DNA of 64,000 nucleotides from Alistipes sp. UBA934 (GCA_002293535.1 DBDK01000004.1:23135-87134); one strand, 5' to 3'; positions 1 to 8,869 are shown, counted from the stretch's first letter. Notes: a model not told the origin generated them from the sequence alone. Numbers and translations: made by a program.

Positions 1-312
1 GCGAGAGAGGTCGGACTTTTTGATACCCTGCTCGGCAAGTTTGGCAACAACCTTGGCCTCGGTGGCGATGGAAGCGTGGTCGGTACCGGGAACCCAACAA
101 GCGTTCTTACCCATCATACGGGCGCGACGAACCAGCACATCCTGAAGAGTGTTGTTGAGGATGTGGCCCATATGGAGGATACCCGTCACATTGGGTGGAG
201 GAATGACTATGGTATAAGGCTCGCGAGAATCGGGCTCGGAATGGAAAAATCCACGCGAAATCCAATACTCATACCATTTGCTCTCGATAGAGGAGGGATC
301 GTAATTTTTCAT
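1..312 (-). CDS. valS: Valyl-tRNA synthetase, N-terminal part (runs off window start)
   Basis: The 104 N-terminal residues of a class I aminoacyl-tRNA synthetase that charges tRNA-Val in the cytoplasm. The leftward translation begins MKNYDPSSIESKWYEYW and carries IPPPNVTGILHMGH, the ATP-binding HIGH signature in its HMGH form, followed by the conserved WVPGTDHASIATE segment. This order is diagnostic for ValS. The ATG ends at position 312, directly behind a TATCTTTG promoter element at 318-325, which supports the start. The remaining roughly 770 residues, including the editing domain and KMSKS loop, lie outside the window, so integrity cannot be judged. Confidence 0.95.
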   Translation of the reverse strand, partial: MKNYDPSSIESKWYEYWISRGFFHSEPDSREPYTIVIPPPNVTGILHMGHILNNTLQDVLVRRARMMGKNACWVPGTDHASIATEAKVVAKLAEQGIKKSDLSR

Positions 313-317
313 AGGCG

Positions 318-325
318 CAAAGATA
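318..325 (-). promoter_or_regulatory. Promoter -7 element of valS
   Basis: TATCTTTG on the minus strand matches the Bacteroidota TAnnTTTG -7 consensus and lies 5 bases before the valS ATG. Transcription would start almost at the start codon, giving a very short leader. No clear -33 TTTG is seen. Confidence 0.55.
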
Positions 326-436
326 GGAAAAATGTACGTGGAAATGTACTGATTTTTCAGTGATTTGGATATGCGAAAAAGAAAAACATCTTAAATCTCT
401 GGAAGGGACGAGGTGGAAAGCAATGGTTGGATACTG

Positions 437-468
437 TTTTGTCGATTGAAACAAAGAGACTATCTTTG
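437..468 (+). promoter_or_regulatory. Promoter of lon
   Basis: A TTTTG -33 box (437-441), a 19-base spacer and TATCTTTG (461-468) fit the Bacteroidota sigma-ABfr consensus closely. The lon ATG at 476 follows after only 7 bases, so the message has little or no leader. The promoter also excludes the longer reading frame that opens at 413 as the natural start. Confidence 0.7.
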
Positions 469-475
469 CATCGAT

Positions 476-2902
476 ATGAGTAAAAGAAATAAAATAGACG
501 ATGCGGCCGAAATGGCGGGAGATATGGTGGAAGTACACCACCAGATAATACCGATAGTACAGGGAGACGACGACGAAACACCCGATGTGAACATACCCTC
601 GGTGTTACCGATATTGACGCTACGCAGCTCGGTGCTGTTTCCCGGAGCGATTACGCCCATTACCGTGGGGCGCGAAAAGTCGATGAAACTGATCCACGAC
701 GTGGAATCGACAGGAGGACTATTGGGGGCGATACTGCAAAAAGAGCACAACATAGAGAATCCCAAACCTACGGATCTCTACAGGGTGGGAACGGCGGCCA
801 GGATACTGAAGATACTGGAGATGCCCAACGGAAATCTTACGGTGATAATACACGGATTGGAGAAGATAGAAGTGATGGAGTACGTCACCTCGGAGCCATA
901 TCTGAGGGCCTCGGTTATATCGATACGAGACACGGCGCCGGATAAAAATAACGTGGAGTTCAATGCGCTGGTGGATTCGATAAGAGATATTGCGCTGGAG
1001 ATAATAAATATATCGCCGAATATGCCGAAAGAGGCGGTCTTTGCGATAAAAAACATAGACTCGCGGCGGGGGATAATCAACTTTATATGCACGAACTTCG
1101 ACCTGAAAGATGCCGACCGTCAGAGGCTGCTGGAAGCCTCAGGGCTGTTGGCAAGGGCAAGATGTCTGCTGGAAATACTCATCAACGAGCAGCAGCACGT
1201 GGAGTTGAAGAATACGATACAGGGAAAGGTAAAACAGGAGATCGATCGCCAACAAAGAGACTATTTCCTGCGCCAACAAATCTCTACTATACAAGACGAG
1301 CTGGGCGAAGGGTCGAGCGACGAGGTGGAGAAGATGCGCGAGAAGGCCAAAACCAAAAAGTGGAGCAAGGAGATTGCAGAGATGTTCGAAAAGGAACTGA
1401 GCCGGTTGGAGAGACTAAATCCCTCGGTGTCAGAATATTCGGTACAGGTGACATATCTGCAAACGTTACTCGATCTGCCCTGGCAGGAAACTACCGAGGA
1501 TAATCTGGATTTGAGTCGTGCGAGAGAACAATTGGACAAAGACCACTTCGGATTGGACGAGGTGAAAGACAGAATACTGGAGCACCTGGCGGTGATAAAA
1601 CTGAAAGGTGATCTGAAATCGCCGATACTGTGTTTGTACGGGCCTCCGGGAGTTGGGAAAACTTCGCTGGGGAAGAGTGTGGCAGAAGCGTTGGGAAGGA
1701 AGTTCGGGCGCATATCGCTGGGAGGGCTGCACGACGAAGCCGAAATAAGAGGCCACAGGAGAACCTACATTGGAGCAATGCCCGGACGGATAATCCAAAC
1801 CATAAAGCGGGCGTGCTCGTCGAATCCTGTGATCATATTGGACGAAGTGGATAAGGTTGGCCACAGTAACCACGGAGACCCCTCGTCGGCGCTACTGGAA
1901 GTACTCGATCCGGAACAAAATACAACGTTCCACGACAACTATTTAGACGTGGAATATGACCTTAGCAAAGTGCTGTTCATAGCTACGGCGAACGACAACT
2001 CGGCAATTGCGCCGGCGTTGAGGGACAGAATGGAAATGATAGATATTCCGGGATATCTGCTGGAAGAAAAAGTGAGAATCGCGAGCGAACACCTGCTGGC
2101 AAAACAACGTGGAGCTCACGGAATTCCGGACGACGCGCTGAATATAAGACCGGAAGTATTTGAAAAAATAATAAGCGAATATACCCGTGAATCGGGAGTG
2201 CGACTGCTTGACAAACATCTGGCCAAAATAGCGAGATACAGAGCAAAACAAATCGGTTTCGGAGAGGAATTTAAAGCCGAACTGAGCGTTGCCGATGTGG
2301 AAAAGATTCTCGGAGTACCGAAATATAAAAAAGACGAATACGAAACAAACCAGATGCCGGGAGTGGTGACGGGTCTTGCGTGGACTCAGGTCGGAGGCGA
2401 TATTCTCTACATAGAGTCGCTACTGACGCCGGGAAAGGGAGAGTTGCATTTGACCGGGAATCTGGGAGATGTGATGAAGGAGTCGGCAACGATCGCACTG
2501 GAATGGACAAAGGCACACTACGAAGAGCTGAGAATAGACCCGGAACTCTTCAAAACGAGCGACCTGAATATTCACGTACCAGACGGAGCGATCCCAAAAG
2601 ACGGACCGAGCGCAGGGATAACGATGGTGACCTCGATAGTCTCCACTTATACGGGAAGGCGAGTGAAAGAGAGACTGGCGATGACGGGAGAGACGACCCT
2701 CAGAGGTCGAGTGATGCCCGTGGGTGGAATCAGAGAAAAGATTCTGGCAGCAAAAAGGGCCGGAATTAAAGAGATCATTCTAAGCGACGAGAACAAAAAA
2801 GATATCTCGGAAATAAAGCCGGAATATATAGACGGACTGACGTTCCACTACGTGAGCAATAACGAGGAAGTGCTGAGGTTGGCGCTTACTTCTTGCCGGT
2901 GA
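476..2902 (+). CDS. lon: ATP-dependent Lon protease
   Basis: Cytoplasmic AAA+ serine protease of 808 residues that degrades damaged and regulatory proteins. From the N-terminus it has the LON substrate-binding domain (PILTLRSSVLFPGAITPI near residue 45), a helical linker (residues about 200-330), an AAA module with Walker A GPPGVGKTS near residue 389 and Walker B VIILDEVDKV, and the peptidase domain. The catalytic dyad is visible: Ser712 in KDGPSAG and Lys755 in GGIREK. Length is normal for the family. ATG 476 is chosen because the promoter lies inside the longer frame. The 3' end overlaps the convergent ddl by 17 bases. Confidence 0.96.
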   Translation: MSKRNKIDDAAEMAGDMVEVHHQIIPIVQGDDDETPDVNIPSVLPILTLRSSVLFPGAITPITVGREKSMKLIHDVESTGGLLGAILQKEHNIENPKPTDLYRVGTAARILKILEMPNGNLTVIIHGLEKIEVMEYVTSEPYLRASVISIRDTAPDKNNVEFNALVDSIRDIALEIINISPNMPKEAVFAIKNIDSRRGIINFICTNFDLKDADRQRLLEASGLLARARCLLEILINEQQHVELKNTIQGKVKQEIDRQQRDYFLRQQISTIQDELGEGSSDEVEKMREKAKTKKWSKEIAEMFEKELSRLERLNPSVSEYSVQVTYLQTLLDLPWQETTEDNLDLSRAREQLDKDHFGLDEVKDRILEHLAVIKLKGDLKSPILCLYGPPGVGKTSLGKSVAEALGRKFGRISLGGLHDEAEIRGHRRTYIGAMPGRIIQTIKRACSSNPVIILDEVDKVGHSNHGDPSSALLEVLDPEQNTTFHDNYLDVEYDLSKVLFIATANDNSAIAPALRDRMEMIDIPGYLLEEKVRIASEHLLAKQRGAHGIPDDALNIRPEVFEKIISEYTRESGVRLLDKHLAKIARYRAKQIGFGEEFKAELSVADVEKILGVPKYKKDEYETNQMPGVVTGLAWTQVGGDILYIESLLTPGKGELHLTGNLGDVMKESATIALEWTKAHYEELRIDPELFKTSDLNIHVPDGAIPKDGPSAGITMVTSIVSTYTGRRVKERLAMTGETTLRGRVMPVGGIREKILAAKRAGIKEIILSDENKKDISEIKPEYIDGLTFHYVSNNEEVLRLALTSCR

Positions 2903-4091
2903 TCTTACTTCCTTTTCCAGTGCCGCCGAGGTTGAAGATATTGGCGGAATAGGAGACGGTCTTGTGGCTTTTGGCGCGCTCGCGTTTAAGGGCGCGGGCG
3001 ATGAGAGTGTCCATCAAGTCGGAAAACGAAAGGCCGGAAGCCTCCCAAAGATAAAACGAAAGGGAGCCGGGAATGGTGTTGATCTCGTTGATATATACGG
3101 TGGGTGAAGCGGCATCGGGAGCGCTGGCGTGAGCGGACTTTTCAGCCAGGATGAAGTCGATACGAGCAACGCCGTCACAACCCAAAACCCGGAAAGTCTC
3201 GGTGGCAAGGTGCTGAATCTGAGTGGTTACGTCGGCAGGAATGTCGGCGGGTAAGCGGCGCTTAGTGCTCGACATTCCGCCAGAAACCTTGGTGCCATCC
3301 TGGGCTTTTGAACCGTTTCCGGAGGTGTATTTGTCTGTGTAGGTGAGGATTTCACTATTGCGGATAGGTTCCTCGCATACGGAAGTCCGGCAATCGTCGG
3401 CGCTACCGAGTACCGAACAGTTAATTTCGCGAAGAGGGTCGATCATCTTTTCGACAAGAAGGCGGGAGGAGTAACCGGAAGCCTCATCGATCGCGCGAAC
3501 AAGTTCGGCACGGTCGAGGGCGCGGGAAATACCGACGCTCGAACCTAAGTTGGCAGGCTTGACGATGGCGGGATAGCCGATCTGGGCTTCGATGCGGGAG
3601 ATGAGAGCATTGCGCTCGTTATTTTCGCCGTCGGTGTTCCGACCCCATTGGCGGTCGGTGAACCAGATGTAATCTATTACAGGCAAACCACTTTCGCGAA
3701 GCATCATCTTCATAGCTATCTTGTCCATACCGACGGCCGAAGAGAGCACGTTACAACCGACGTAAGGAATACCGGTCATTTCGAGCAGACCCTGAAAGGT
3801 GCCGTCCTCGCCGTTTGTGCCGTGGAGAACAGGAATGGCGATGTCGAGCCTGGAGGCGATATCCTGATAGCGAAAGGGTTTGGCTTTACGTTCGAGTCGG
3901 GGAAGGTCGCGATAAGCTGCCGTGTCGAGCAGAACCTTACCGGTGAGCCAATTGCCTTGTTTGGTTATGTATACAGGTATGGGGTTGTAGCGCGCGGGGT
4001 CAAGGGCGGCAATGGCCTGAAGGGCCGAGATAACAGAAATTTCGTGCTCGACGCTACGGCCCCCGAAAAATACTCCTATGGTGGTTTTCAT
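2886..4091 (-). CDS. ddl: D-alanine--D-alanine ligase
   Basis: ATP-grasp ligase joining two D-alanines for peptidoglycan precursors in the cytoplasm. Of 401 residues, the N-terminus IGVFFGGRSVEHEISVIS and the ATP-grasp segments YPAIVKPANLGSSVGI, REINCSVLG and YINEINTIPGSLSFYLWEASG are typical. It is longer than common Ddl (about 310-370) because of a Gly/Ser/Lys-rich stretch near residues 235-275 between the SVCEEPI and RLPADIP segments. From memory this resembles Ddl proteins of Firmicutes more than the short Bacteroidota Ddl; that is an impression, not a search result. The start codon directly abuts the stop of the upstream murF-like gene, so the two are co-transcribed. D-Ala-D-Ala specificity rather than D-Ala-D-Lac is assumed. 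Confidence 0.93.
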   Translation of the reverse strand: MKTTIGVFFGGRSVEHEISVISALQAIAALDPARYNPIPVYITKQGNWLTGKVLLDTAAYRDLPRLERKAKPFRYQDIASRLDIAIPVLHGTNGEDGTFQGLLEMTGIPYVGCNVLSSAVGMDKIAMKMMLRESGLPVIDYIWFTDRQWGRNTDGENNERNALISRIEAQIGYPAIVKPANLGSSVGISRALDRAELVRAIDEASGYSSRLLVEKMIDPLREINCSVLGSADDCRTSVCEEPIRNSEILTYTDKYTSGNGSKAQDGTKVSGGMSSTKRRLPADIPADVTTQIQHLATETFRVLGCDGVARIDFILAEKSAHASAPDAASPTVYINEINTIPGSLSFYLWEASGLSFSDLMDTLIARALKRERAKSHKTVSYSANIFNLGGTGKGSKITGKK

Positions 4092-5597
4092 CTATTTGAA
4101 GGTGTCAGGTAAATCGTTTTCGTAAAGTATTGTGTCTCCGGGTTTTGTGATCTGATGAACGTGGGCGGAGGCAGAGTTGAAGGTCGGGGCTGCAAAGATT
4201 TTATCGGACGGGAAGGAAGCCTCGGAAAGACCTTGCAAAATTGCATCGCGGTTGTATTCGCCGACGATGATGGCATAGTCACAAGAAGAGGCAATTTGGT
4301 TACCGAAAGTGCGGTTGAGTTCGTATTGACGGGTGCCAAGTTCGATCATACCGGGAGTGACGACGATACGCCGGCCGCCGGTGAAGCCTGCCAATACATC
4401 GAGTGCGGCGGCGGCACCTGAGGGGTTGGAGTTGAACGCGTCATCTATAATGGTGAGACCGCCGACGTGCTTGACTTCGAGGCGATGTTCGATGGGTTTG
4501 AGGTCGGAAATGGCGTAAAGCATCTCGTCGTCGGTCATACCGAGAGCCTTACCGGCAAGCCAGGCAGCGTAGATGTTGCCGATGTTGTGAGCGCCGACGA
4601 GGCGTGTGGTGAATGGCGGATTCTTGAGATCGTCGGAAGAGTAGCGGAGGACGGTTGCGACATTCGTCACGGGACGGGAGGCGATATAAGGGAAGTCGTC
4701 GTTGAGGATAGCGACTCCGTCGGCAGGGAGAGAGTCGATGAGCTCGAACTTGGTTTTTTGCACGTTCTCGATGGTCTTGAACGACTCCAGATGCTGCTCG
4801 CCGACGGAAGTGAGGATGCCGATGGAGGGGTGGACGAGGTCGCAAATCTCGGCGACATCGCCCGGCTGTTTGGCTCCCATCTCAACGATGAAAACTTCGG
4901 TATAAGGCTTAAGGTGCTCGCGGATGGTTCGGACGACGCCGAGGGTGGTGTTGAAGCTGCCCGGAGTCATAACGACGCTGAAACGCTCGGAAAGAATACG
5001 ATAAAGATAATGCTTGGTGCTGGTCTTGCCATAAGAGCCGGTGATGCCGATAATTATAAGGCGAGGCATTGCAGAGAGGATGCGGCGAGCATCGCGAATG
5101 TACCAGGCATTGATGAGGCGCTCGACGGGCATCAAAAGGATGAGAGCCAGCGAGATCCAAAGGGGCGAAAACGTGGCGAAAGCCATCGAAAGGATTGTGG
5201 CGGAAACGAGATGCCACGGAGTGAAGTGAAGAGTGGCGGCGAGGAGAAGAAGACCGACGAAGAAGATACGAACAGCGCGGGAAGTGAATACAAGAGGCTT
5301 TTTGTATTTTCTCAAGAGCTGGCGAACGCTACGGTAAAGCGCCAAAACGCCTATTGCACCGATGAAGTAGGGAGCCCAACGAGCGCCGAAAGGAAGAATA
5401 GTGTAAAATGGCGAAATGGCGAGAATCAACAGATCGATCAGGCGGTCGGGATTGTGTCTGTCGCCAAGGAACCAACGCCAATAACGAGAGAGGCGATAGG
5501 AGTTCTGCTGCAACATCTGCAACTCATAGCGGAAGCGGACGGCGGCGTAAAAGGCGACGAAAACCAGAGAGACGATATAGATGATGGCGACTGTCAC
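4092..5597 (-). CDS. Membrane-anchored MurF-like Mur ligase
   Basis: 501-residue protein with about five hydrophobic segments in residues 1-160 and a Mur ligase ATPase core from about 180 onward. The P-loop GITGSYGKTSTK lies at 184-195, followed by GSFNTTLG, EMGAKQPGDVAEIC, TSVGEQHLESF, VGAHNIGNIYAAWLAG and the C-terminal IDDAFNSNPSGAAAALD motif, all as in MurF, which adds D-Ala-D-Ala to UDP-MurNAc-tripeptide. The usual soluble N-terminal UDP-sugar-binding domain is replaced by the membrane region, so the substrate may be lipid-linked or otherwise altered; this is inference. GTG start at 5597 overlaps the hydrolase stop by 4 bases. The neighbouring ddl supports a D-Ala-D-Ala substrate. Confidence 0.85.
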   Translation of the reverse strand: MTVAIIYIVSLVFVAFYAAVRFRYELQMLQQNSYRLSRYWRWFLGDRHNPDRLIDLLILAISPFYTILPFGARWAPYFIGAIGVLALYRSVRQLLRKYKKPLVFTSRAVRIFFVGLLLLAATLHFTPWHLVSATILSMAFATFSPLWISLALILLMPVERLINAWYIRDARRILSAMPRLIIIGITGSYGKTSTKHYLYRILSERFSVVMTPGSFNTTLGVVRTIREHLKPYTEVFIVEMGAKQPGDVAEICDLVHPSIGILTSVGEQHLESFKTIENVQKTKFELIDSLPADGVAILNDDFPYIASRPVTNVATVLRYSSDDLKNPPFTTRLVGAHNIGNIYAAWLAGKALGMTDDEMLYAISDLKPIEHRLEVKHVGGLTIIDDAFNSNPSGAAAALDVLAGFTGGRRIVVTPGMIELGTRQYELNRTFGNQIASSCDYAIIVGEYNRDAILQGLSEASFPSDKIFAAPTFNSASAHVHQITKPGDTILYENDLPDTFK

Positions 5598-6292
5598 GAG
5601 TTGAGAAAGCTGTCTATTATTGCGTTGAATTGTTGAGGGCGGTCGAGAAAACTATAATGGCCGGCACCTTCGAGTACGACGAGTCCGGCGTCTGGGATAA
5701 GGCGCTCCATAATGCGAGCGTCGCGAACAGGAGTCGCCGTATCCAGCGAACCCCAAACAAGAAGGGTGGGCGCGGAAATGAGAGGCATAAAGCGGCGCAA
5801 ATCCTCATTCACAACCTTGGAGAGAGTGCCACGCATTACGGGAGAGGCGGCACGGTAGTCGGCCGAGCCGGAGCGCGAGCGAATGCGTTCGACGACGCTG
5901 GGGGGTGCGAAATGTTTAAGAATCTTGAACGACCAAACCTTAAAGTAATAGCGAGCGCTACGGCGAGGCTTAACCCCCGCGGCATCGACCAGAATAAGTT
6001 TGGAAACGGGGTTACGAGAGGCGAAAATAAGAGCGACGCGACCGCCGAAAGAGTGACCGACGAGGATAGGGTTGATGATGTTATGCTCAGAGAGGAAGCG
6101 CTCGAACCACTGAGTGTATTGCTCCATACCCCACGGCCCGGAGGGCTGAGGCTCGGCACCGAAGCCCGGAAAATCGAGCACCGTGACGCGAAACTTTGCA
6201 CCGTGTTTGGAGGTGGTCTCCAAATGTTGTTGCAGCCCCGCCCAGATCTCACGAGAACAGCCCCAACCGTGAAGCAAAACAATGTCGTTCAT
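5594..6292 (-). CDS. Alpha/beta hydrolase
   Basis: 232-residue alpha/beta-hydrolase-fold protein, first gene of the hydrolase / murF-like / ddl operon. It shows the oxyanion HGWG motif (residues 8-11), nucleophile Ser81 in GHSFGG, Asp184 in WGSLDTATP and His212 in GAGHYSF, a complete catalytic triad. There is no signal peptide, so it is cytoplasmic. Family members include esterases and C-C bond hydrolases, and the sequence alone does not give the substrate. Tight coupling to two D-Ala-D-Ala enzymes suggests a cell-envelope role, possibly on a precursor or an antibiotic; this is inference. Confidence 0.85.
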   Translation of the reverse strand: MNDIVLLHGWGCSREIWAGLQQHLETTSKHGAKFRVTVLDFPGFGAEPQPSGPWGMEQYTQWFERFLSEHNIINPILVGHSFGGRVALIFASRNPVSKLILVDAAGVKPRRSARYYFKVWSFKILKHFAPPSVVERIRSRSGSADYRAASPVMRGTLSKVVNEDLRRFMPLISAPTLLVWGSLDTATPVRDARIMERLIPDAGLVVLEGAGHYSFLDRPQQFNAIIDSFLNS

Positions 6293-6299
6293 AGGGGGA

Positions 6300-6307
6300 C
6301 AAAGTTA
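6300..6307 (-). promoter_or_regulatory. Promoter -7 element of the hydrolase-murF-ddl operon
   Basis: TAACTTTG on the minus strand fits TAnnTTTG and stands 7 bases before the hydrolase ATG. The -33 region is poor. Together with the 0-4 base gene junctions downstream it suggests a three-gene transcript. Confidence 0.5.
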
Positions 6308-6380
6308 ATGAAAAAATTGGGTCTATGAAGAAAAGAATGATCAGATGGGGGGACGCTTGCGTGAAAATCGAGTTCAGGGA

Positions 6381-7097
6381 TCAGAAGACTTCGCGGAGGA
6401 TATCGACAGACCGGATGTCGCGGACGGCATCGAGGTGATAACCGAAATAAGAGAGCATAGCGTTGAGGAAATCTGTGCGCTGGGAACGATTAAGCCGGAA
6501 CGGCGGCGGATCACTTTGGTCAGGGCTCGTTGCAACGTCCATAAGATTTGCTAACAAGGCGGCATTCTCGCGAGAAAAGTGGTCGCCGTGAGGCTGGATA
6601 GGCGTGAAAAGACCCTCGCGGATGTCGAACCAATGCCCCGGCGACCACTCGTTACCAGGGAAAAATCCGAGATGGCGAGAGAGACCTACCATAAACGAAA
6701 GATGGAAGTTGGCAACGGCGGAAGGGTCGGAAGCGGCGTCGAGATCGCCAACCGCACGCCAAACGAACTCGAAAAGAGGTGAATTGGGCTCTACCTCGCG
6801 AACGAGACGATAGAGAATCTCGGCCATAAAAAGAGCCAAAGTACTCTTACGAACATCGAACGGAACAGAAAGAAGCGGCACGGCAGCGCGGATCTCGCGA
6901 AAACGGTGCATCTCGGCCTTGGGATTCTCCAGCCCCTCCAGTTCGACCAAAAACATAGGCTGGAGAAGCCCGGAACGTTTATAGACCATATAACTTTGGC
7001 GGCCGTGAACGTCGGTGAGAAGGCAGGCAACCTGAGAAGAGTCGCCATACTTGAGGGTGTGCAAAACGATACCCCGCGCCTTGTAAGACTTTACCAC
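6381..7097 (-). CDS. recO: DNA repair protein RecO
   Basis: 238-residue protein of the RecFOR recombination-mediator pathway, which loads RecA onto gapped, SSB-coated DNA. The N-terminal OB-fold begins KSYKARGIVLHTLKYGDSSQVACLLTD, the usual RecO opening, followed by the helical domain. The start is taken as GTG at 7097; the frame stays open to 7250, but those upstream residues are basic and Arg-rich, unlike RecO, and lie inside the upstream gene. The GTG overlaps the upstream stop by 7 bases, implying translational coupling. No zinc-finger cysteines are seen, as in several Bacteroidota RecO proteins. Confidence 0.85.
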   Translation of the reverse strand: MVKSYKARGIVLHTLKYGDSSQVACLLTDVHGRQSYMVYKRSGLLQPMFLVELEGLENPKAEMHRFREIRAAVPLLSVPFDVRKSTLALFMAEILYRLVREVEPNSPLFEFVWRAVGDLDAASDPSAVANFHLSFMVGLSRHLGFFPGNEWSPGHWFDIREGLFTPIQPHGDHFSRENAALLANLMDVATSPDQSDPPPFRLNRSQRTDFLNAMLSYFGYHLDAVRDIRSVDILREVF

Positions 7098-7819
7098 AAT
7101 ATAACGCCGAAACGGAACCCTCCCGTGGCAAGCAAACCGCGATAGGCAAAGCCTCCAAGGGAGCTGAAGTCGTCGTAAAAATGGCGGAGATTTTGATCGG
7201 AATAGAACGAATGGCTGATCCCAAGACCGACGTAAAGATCGAAAAAACATCGGGGAGAAAGGGCCATATGTTTACCGACATTGATCTGAGCGGTGGGTTT
7301 GATATAAGATTTGCGATACAGTCCCCATTCGCCGGAAGAGTCGAAATTATATCCCACTCTGCCTACTCGGAAATAATCGAGAGAAACCCCGGTGGAGAAG
7401 TACCATCCGCGAGGGGAAAAGAATTTCTTGTAGAGCGCCGAAGTGCCGACGCCCCACATATCGTGATAATCCTCAAAACCCGAAACAGGGCCCCAATGGT
7501 TGTTCTCATAATAGTCGCCATCGTCACCCCACCAACCCCAATTGTGCTCTGAGGAGGCGGAATAGACGGCAAGGCTCGTTTGGAACCACTCACCGGGAGC
7601 GCGCAACTCGACCTCGAAATCGACCTGAAGACCGTTGCGGAGAATACGGAAAGGCCTTACGGCAACGGTGTAACGCTGCACATTGGGAGAGTCGGGTTCC
7701 CAATTGATGGGGACATTTATGACTGAAGTTCGGGAAGGGCCATAGGTGTAGGTCTGTTGAGCCAAAGCCGGAACGGCCCCCAGCAGCAACACTGCAGACG
7801 CGAGAAGTAATCGCCTCAT
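7091..7819 (-). CDS. Predicted outer-membrane beta-barrel protein, unknown function
   Basis: 242 residues with a clear signal peptide (MRRLLLASAVLLLGAVPALAQ, cleavage after AQ near residue 21) and then alternating aromatic/hydrophobic strands rich in Gly, Tyr and Trp, ending in a hydrophobic aromatic C-terminus (GGFRFGVILW), the pattern of small outer-membrane barrels. I do not recognise a named family. The frame extends upstream to 8086, but ATG 7819 is preferred because it yields the signal peptide and lies 4 bases from the rubrerythrin stop. It is transcribed with rbr and recO, with no functional link evident. Confidence 0.75.
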   Translation of the reverse strand: MRRLLLASAVLLLGAVPALAQQTYTYGPSRTSVINVPINWEPDSPNVQRYTVAVRPFRILRNGLQVDFEVELRAPGEWFQTSLAVYSASSEHNWGWWGDDGDYYENNHWGPVSGFEDYHDMWGVGTSALYKKFFSPRGWYFSTGVSLDYFRVGRVGYNFDSSGEWGLYRKSYIKPTAQINVGKHMALSPRCFFDLYVGLGISHSFYSDQNLRHFYDDFSSLGGFAYRGLLATGGFRFGVILW

Positions 7820-7823
7820 AGGA

Positions 7824-8399
7824 TCAATAGTTGGTCTTCTTGGGCTCGTAATAGGCCTTGGGATGCTGACAGGCGGGGCAAAGTTCGGGAGCCTTTTTAC
7901 CGGAGTGAACATATCCGCAATTACGACACTGCCAGTCGATGGGCTCGTCCCGATCGAAGAAGTGGCCGGACTTAACGCGTTCGAGAAGGATGCGATAGCG
8001 CCTTTCGTGCTCGGCTTCAACCATAGCGACGCGACGGAAAGTCTCGGCGATTTCGGGGAATCCCTCGGCATCAGCCTCGGCGGCAAAGTTCTTATAGAGA
8101 ATGTCCCACTCCTCGTGTTCGCCCTCGGCGGCTTCGGTGAGATTCTGTTCGGTTGTGCCTATGATGCCGGCAGGATAAGTTGCGGTGATCTCGACAGGGC
8201 CGCCTTCGAGAAATTTGAAGAAACGCTCGGCGTGCTCCTTCTCCTGATCGGCCGTCTCGGCGAATACTCCGCCTATCTGTTCATAACCCTCCTTCTTGGC
8301 CTTGGAGGCGAAAAATGTATAACGAGTACGAGCCTGACTCTCACCCGCAAACGATTTGAGAAGATTCTGTTCGGTCTTGGTTCCCTTTACGCTTTTCAT
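7824..8399 (-). CDS. rbr: Rubrerythrin
   Basis: 191-residue non-haem iron peroxidase that reduces hydrogen peroxide in the cytoplasm of anaerobes. The N-terminal four-helix ferritin-like domain carries the diiron ligands in ESQARTRY, ADQEKEHAERFF, EGEHEEW and VEAEHERRY. The C-terminal rubredoxin domain (from about residue 155) has CRNCGYVHSG and CPACQHP as the four iron-binding cysteines. Length and order are those of classic Rbr. It is first in a leftward transcript with an outer-membrane protein gene and recO, divergent from the methylmalonyl-CoA operon. Confidence 0.96.
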   Translation of the reverse strand: MKSVKGTKTEQNLLKSFAGESQARTRYTFFASKAKKEGYEQIGGVFAETADQEKEHAERFFKFLEGGPVEITATYPAGIIGTTEQNLTEAAEGEHEEWDILYKNFAAEADAEGFPEIAETFRRVAMVEAEHERRYRILLERVKSGHFFDRDEPIDWQCRNCGYVHSGKKAPELCPACQHPKAYYEPKKTNY

Positions 8400-8410
8400 A
8401 ATACTTTTAG

Positions 8411-8441
8411 TTTGTTTGTTTGCACAAATATATTAATTTTG
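8411..8441 (+). promoter_or_regulatory. Promoter of the methylmalonyl-CoA operon
   Basis: TTTG (8411-8414), an exact 19-base spacer and TAATTTTG (8434-8441) form a near-perfect Bacteroidota promoter, 21 bases upstream of the epimerase ATG. Confidence 0.7.
8425..8432 (-). promoter_or_regulatory. Promoter -7 element of rbr
   Basis: TATATTTG on the minus strand matches TAnnTTTG, 25 bases before the rbr ATG. It almost abuts the opposite-facing -7 element at 8434-8441, so the two transcripts probably compete for polymerase. Confidence 0.55.
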
Positions 8442-8462
8442 TCGGATTAAAACGAAAACCTT

Positions 8463-8867
8463 ATGAATCTTTCTCACATTGAACATCTGGGCATTGCCGT
8501 GAAGAACCTCGAAGAAGCAATTCCGTACTACGAAAACGTGTTAGGCCTGAAGTGCTACAACATCGAAGAAGTCGCCGACCAAAAAGTGCGAACAGCATTT
8601 TTCAAACTGGGAGACACGAAGATTGAACTACTGGAACCTACCAGCGAAGAGAGCACCATCGCAAAATTCATCGAAAACAGAGGCGAAGGAGTACATCACG
8701 TGGCATTTGCAGTGAAAGATATAGAAGGAGCACTGGCCGAAGCGGAAGAGAAGGGAGTGAGGCTGATAGATAAAACCCCGCGAAAAGGAGCCGAGGGGCT
8801 GACCATAGCTTTCCTGCATCCGAAAAGCACCGGAGGGGTGCTGACGGAGTTCTGCGAGAAAAAATAG
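8463..8867 (+). CDS. mce: Methylmalonyl-CoA epimerase
   Basis: 134-residue glyoxalase-fold (VOC) enzyme that interconverts (R)- and (S)-methylmalonyl-CoA between mutase and decarboxylase in the succinate-to-propionate route. The start MNLSHIEHLGIAVKNLEEAIPYYE and the block GVHHVAFAVKDIEGAL give the two beta-alpha-beta modules with metal-binding His residues; the terminal GGVLTEFCE supplies the last acidic ligand. Length is typical. It is the first gene of the operon that continues with mmdA-D-C-B. Confidence 0.94.
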   Translation: MNLSHIEHLGIAVKNLEEAIPYYENVLGLKCYNIEEVADQKVRTAFFKLGDTKIELLEPTSEESTIAKFIENRGEGVHHVAFAVKDIEGALAEAEEKGVRLIDKTPRKGAEGLTIAFLHPKSTGGVLTEFCEKK

Positions 8868-8869
8868 AG

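Noticed and set aside
413..475. Longer start for lon giving 21 more residues
   Set aside because: The promoter (-33 and -7) lies inside this stretch and the residues do not resemble a Lon N-terminus.
4467..5636. 389-codon rightward open frame opposite the murF-like gene
   Set aside because: It is the antisense shadow of a clear Mur ligase; its product is a charged, low-complexity chain without domains.
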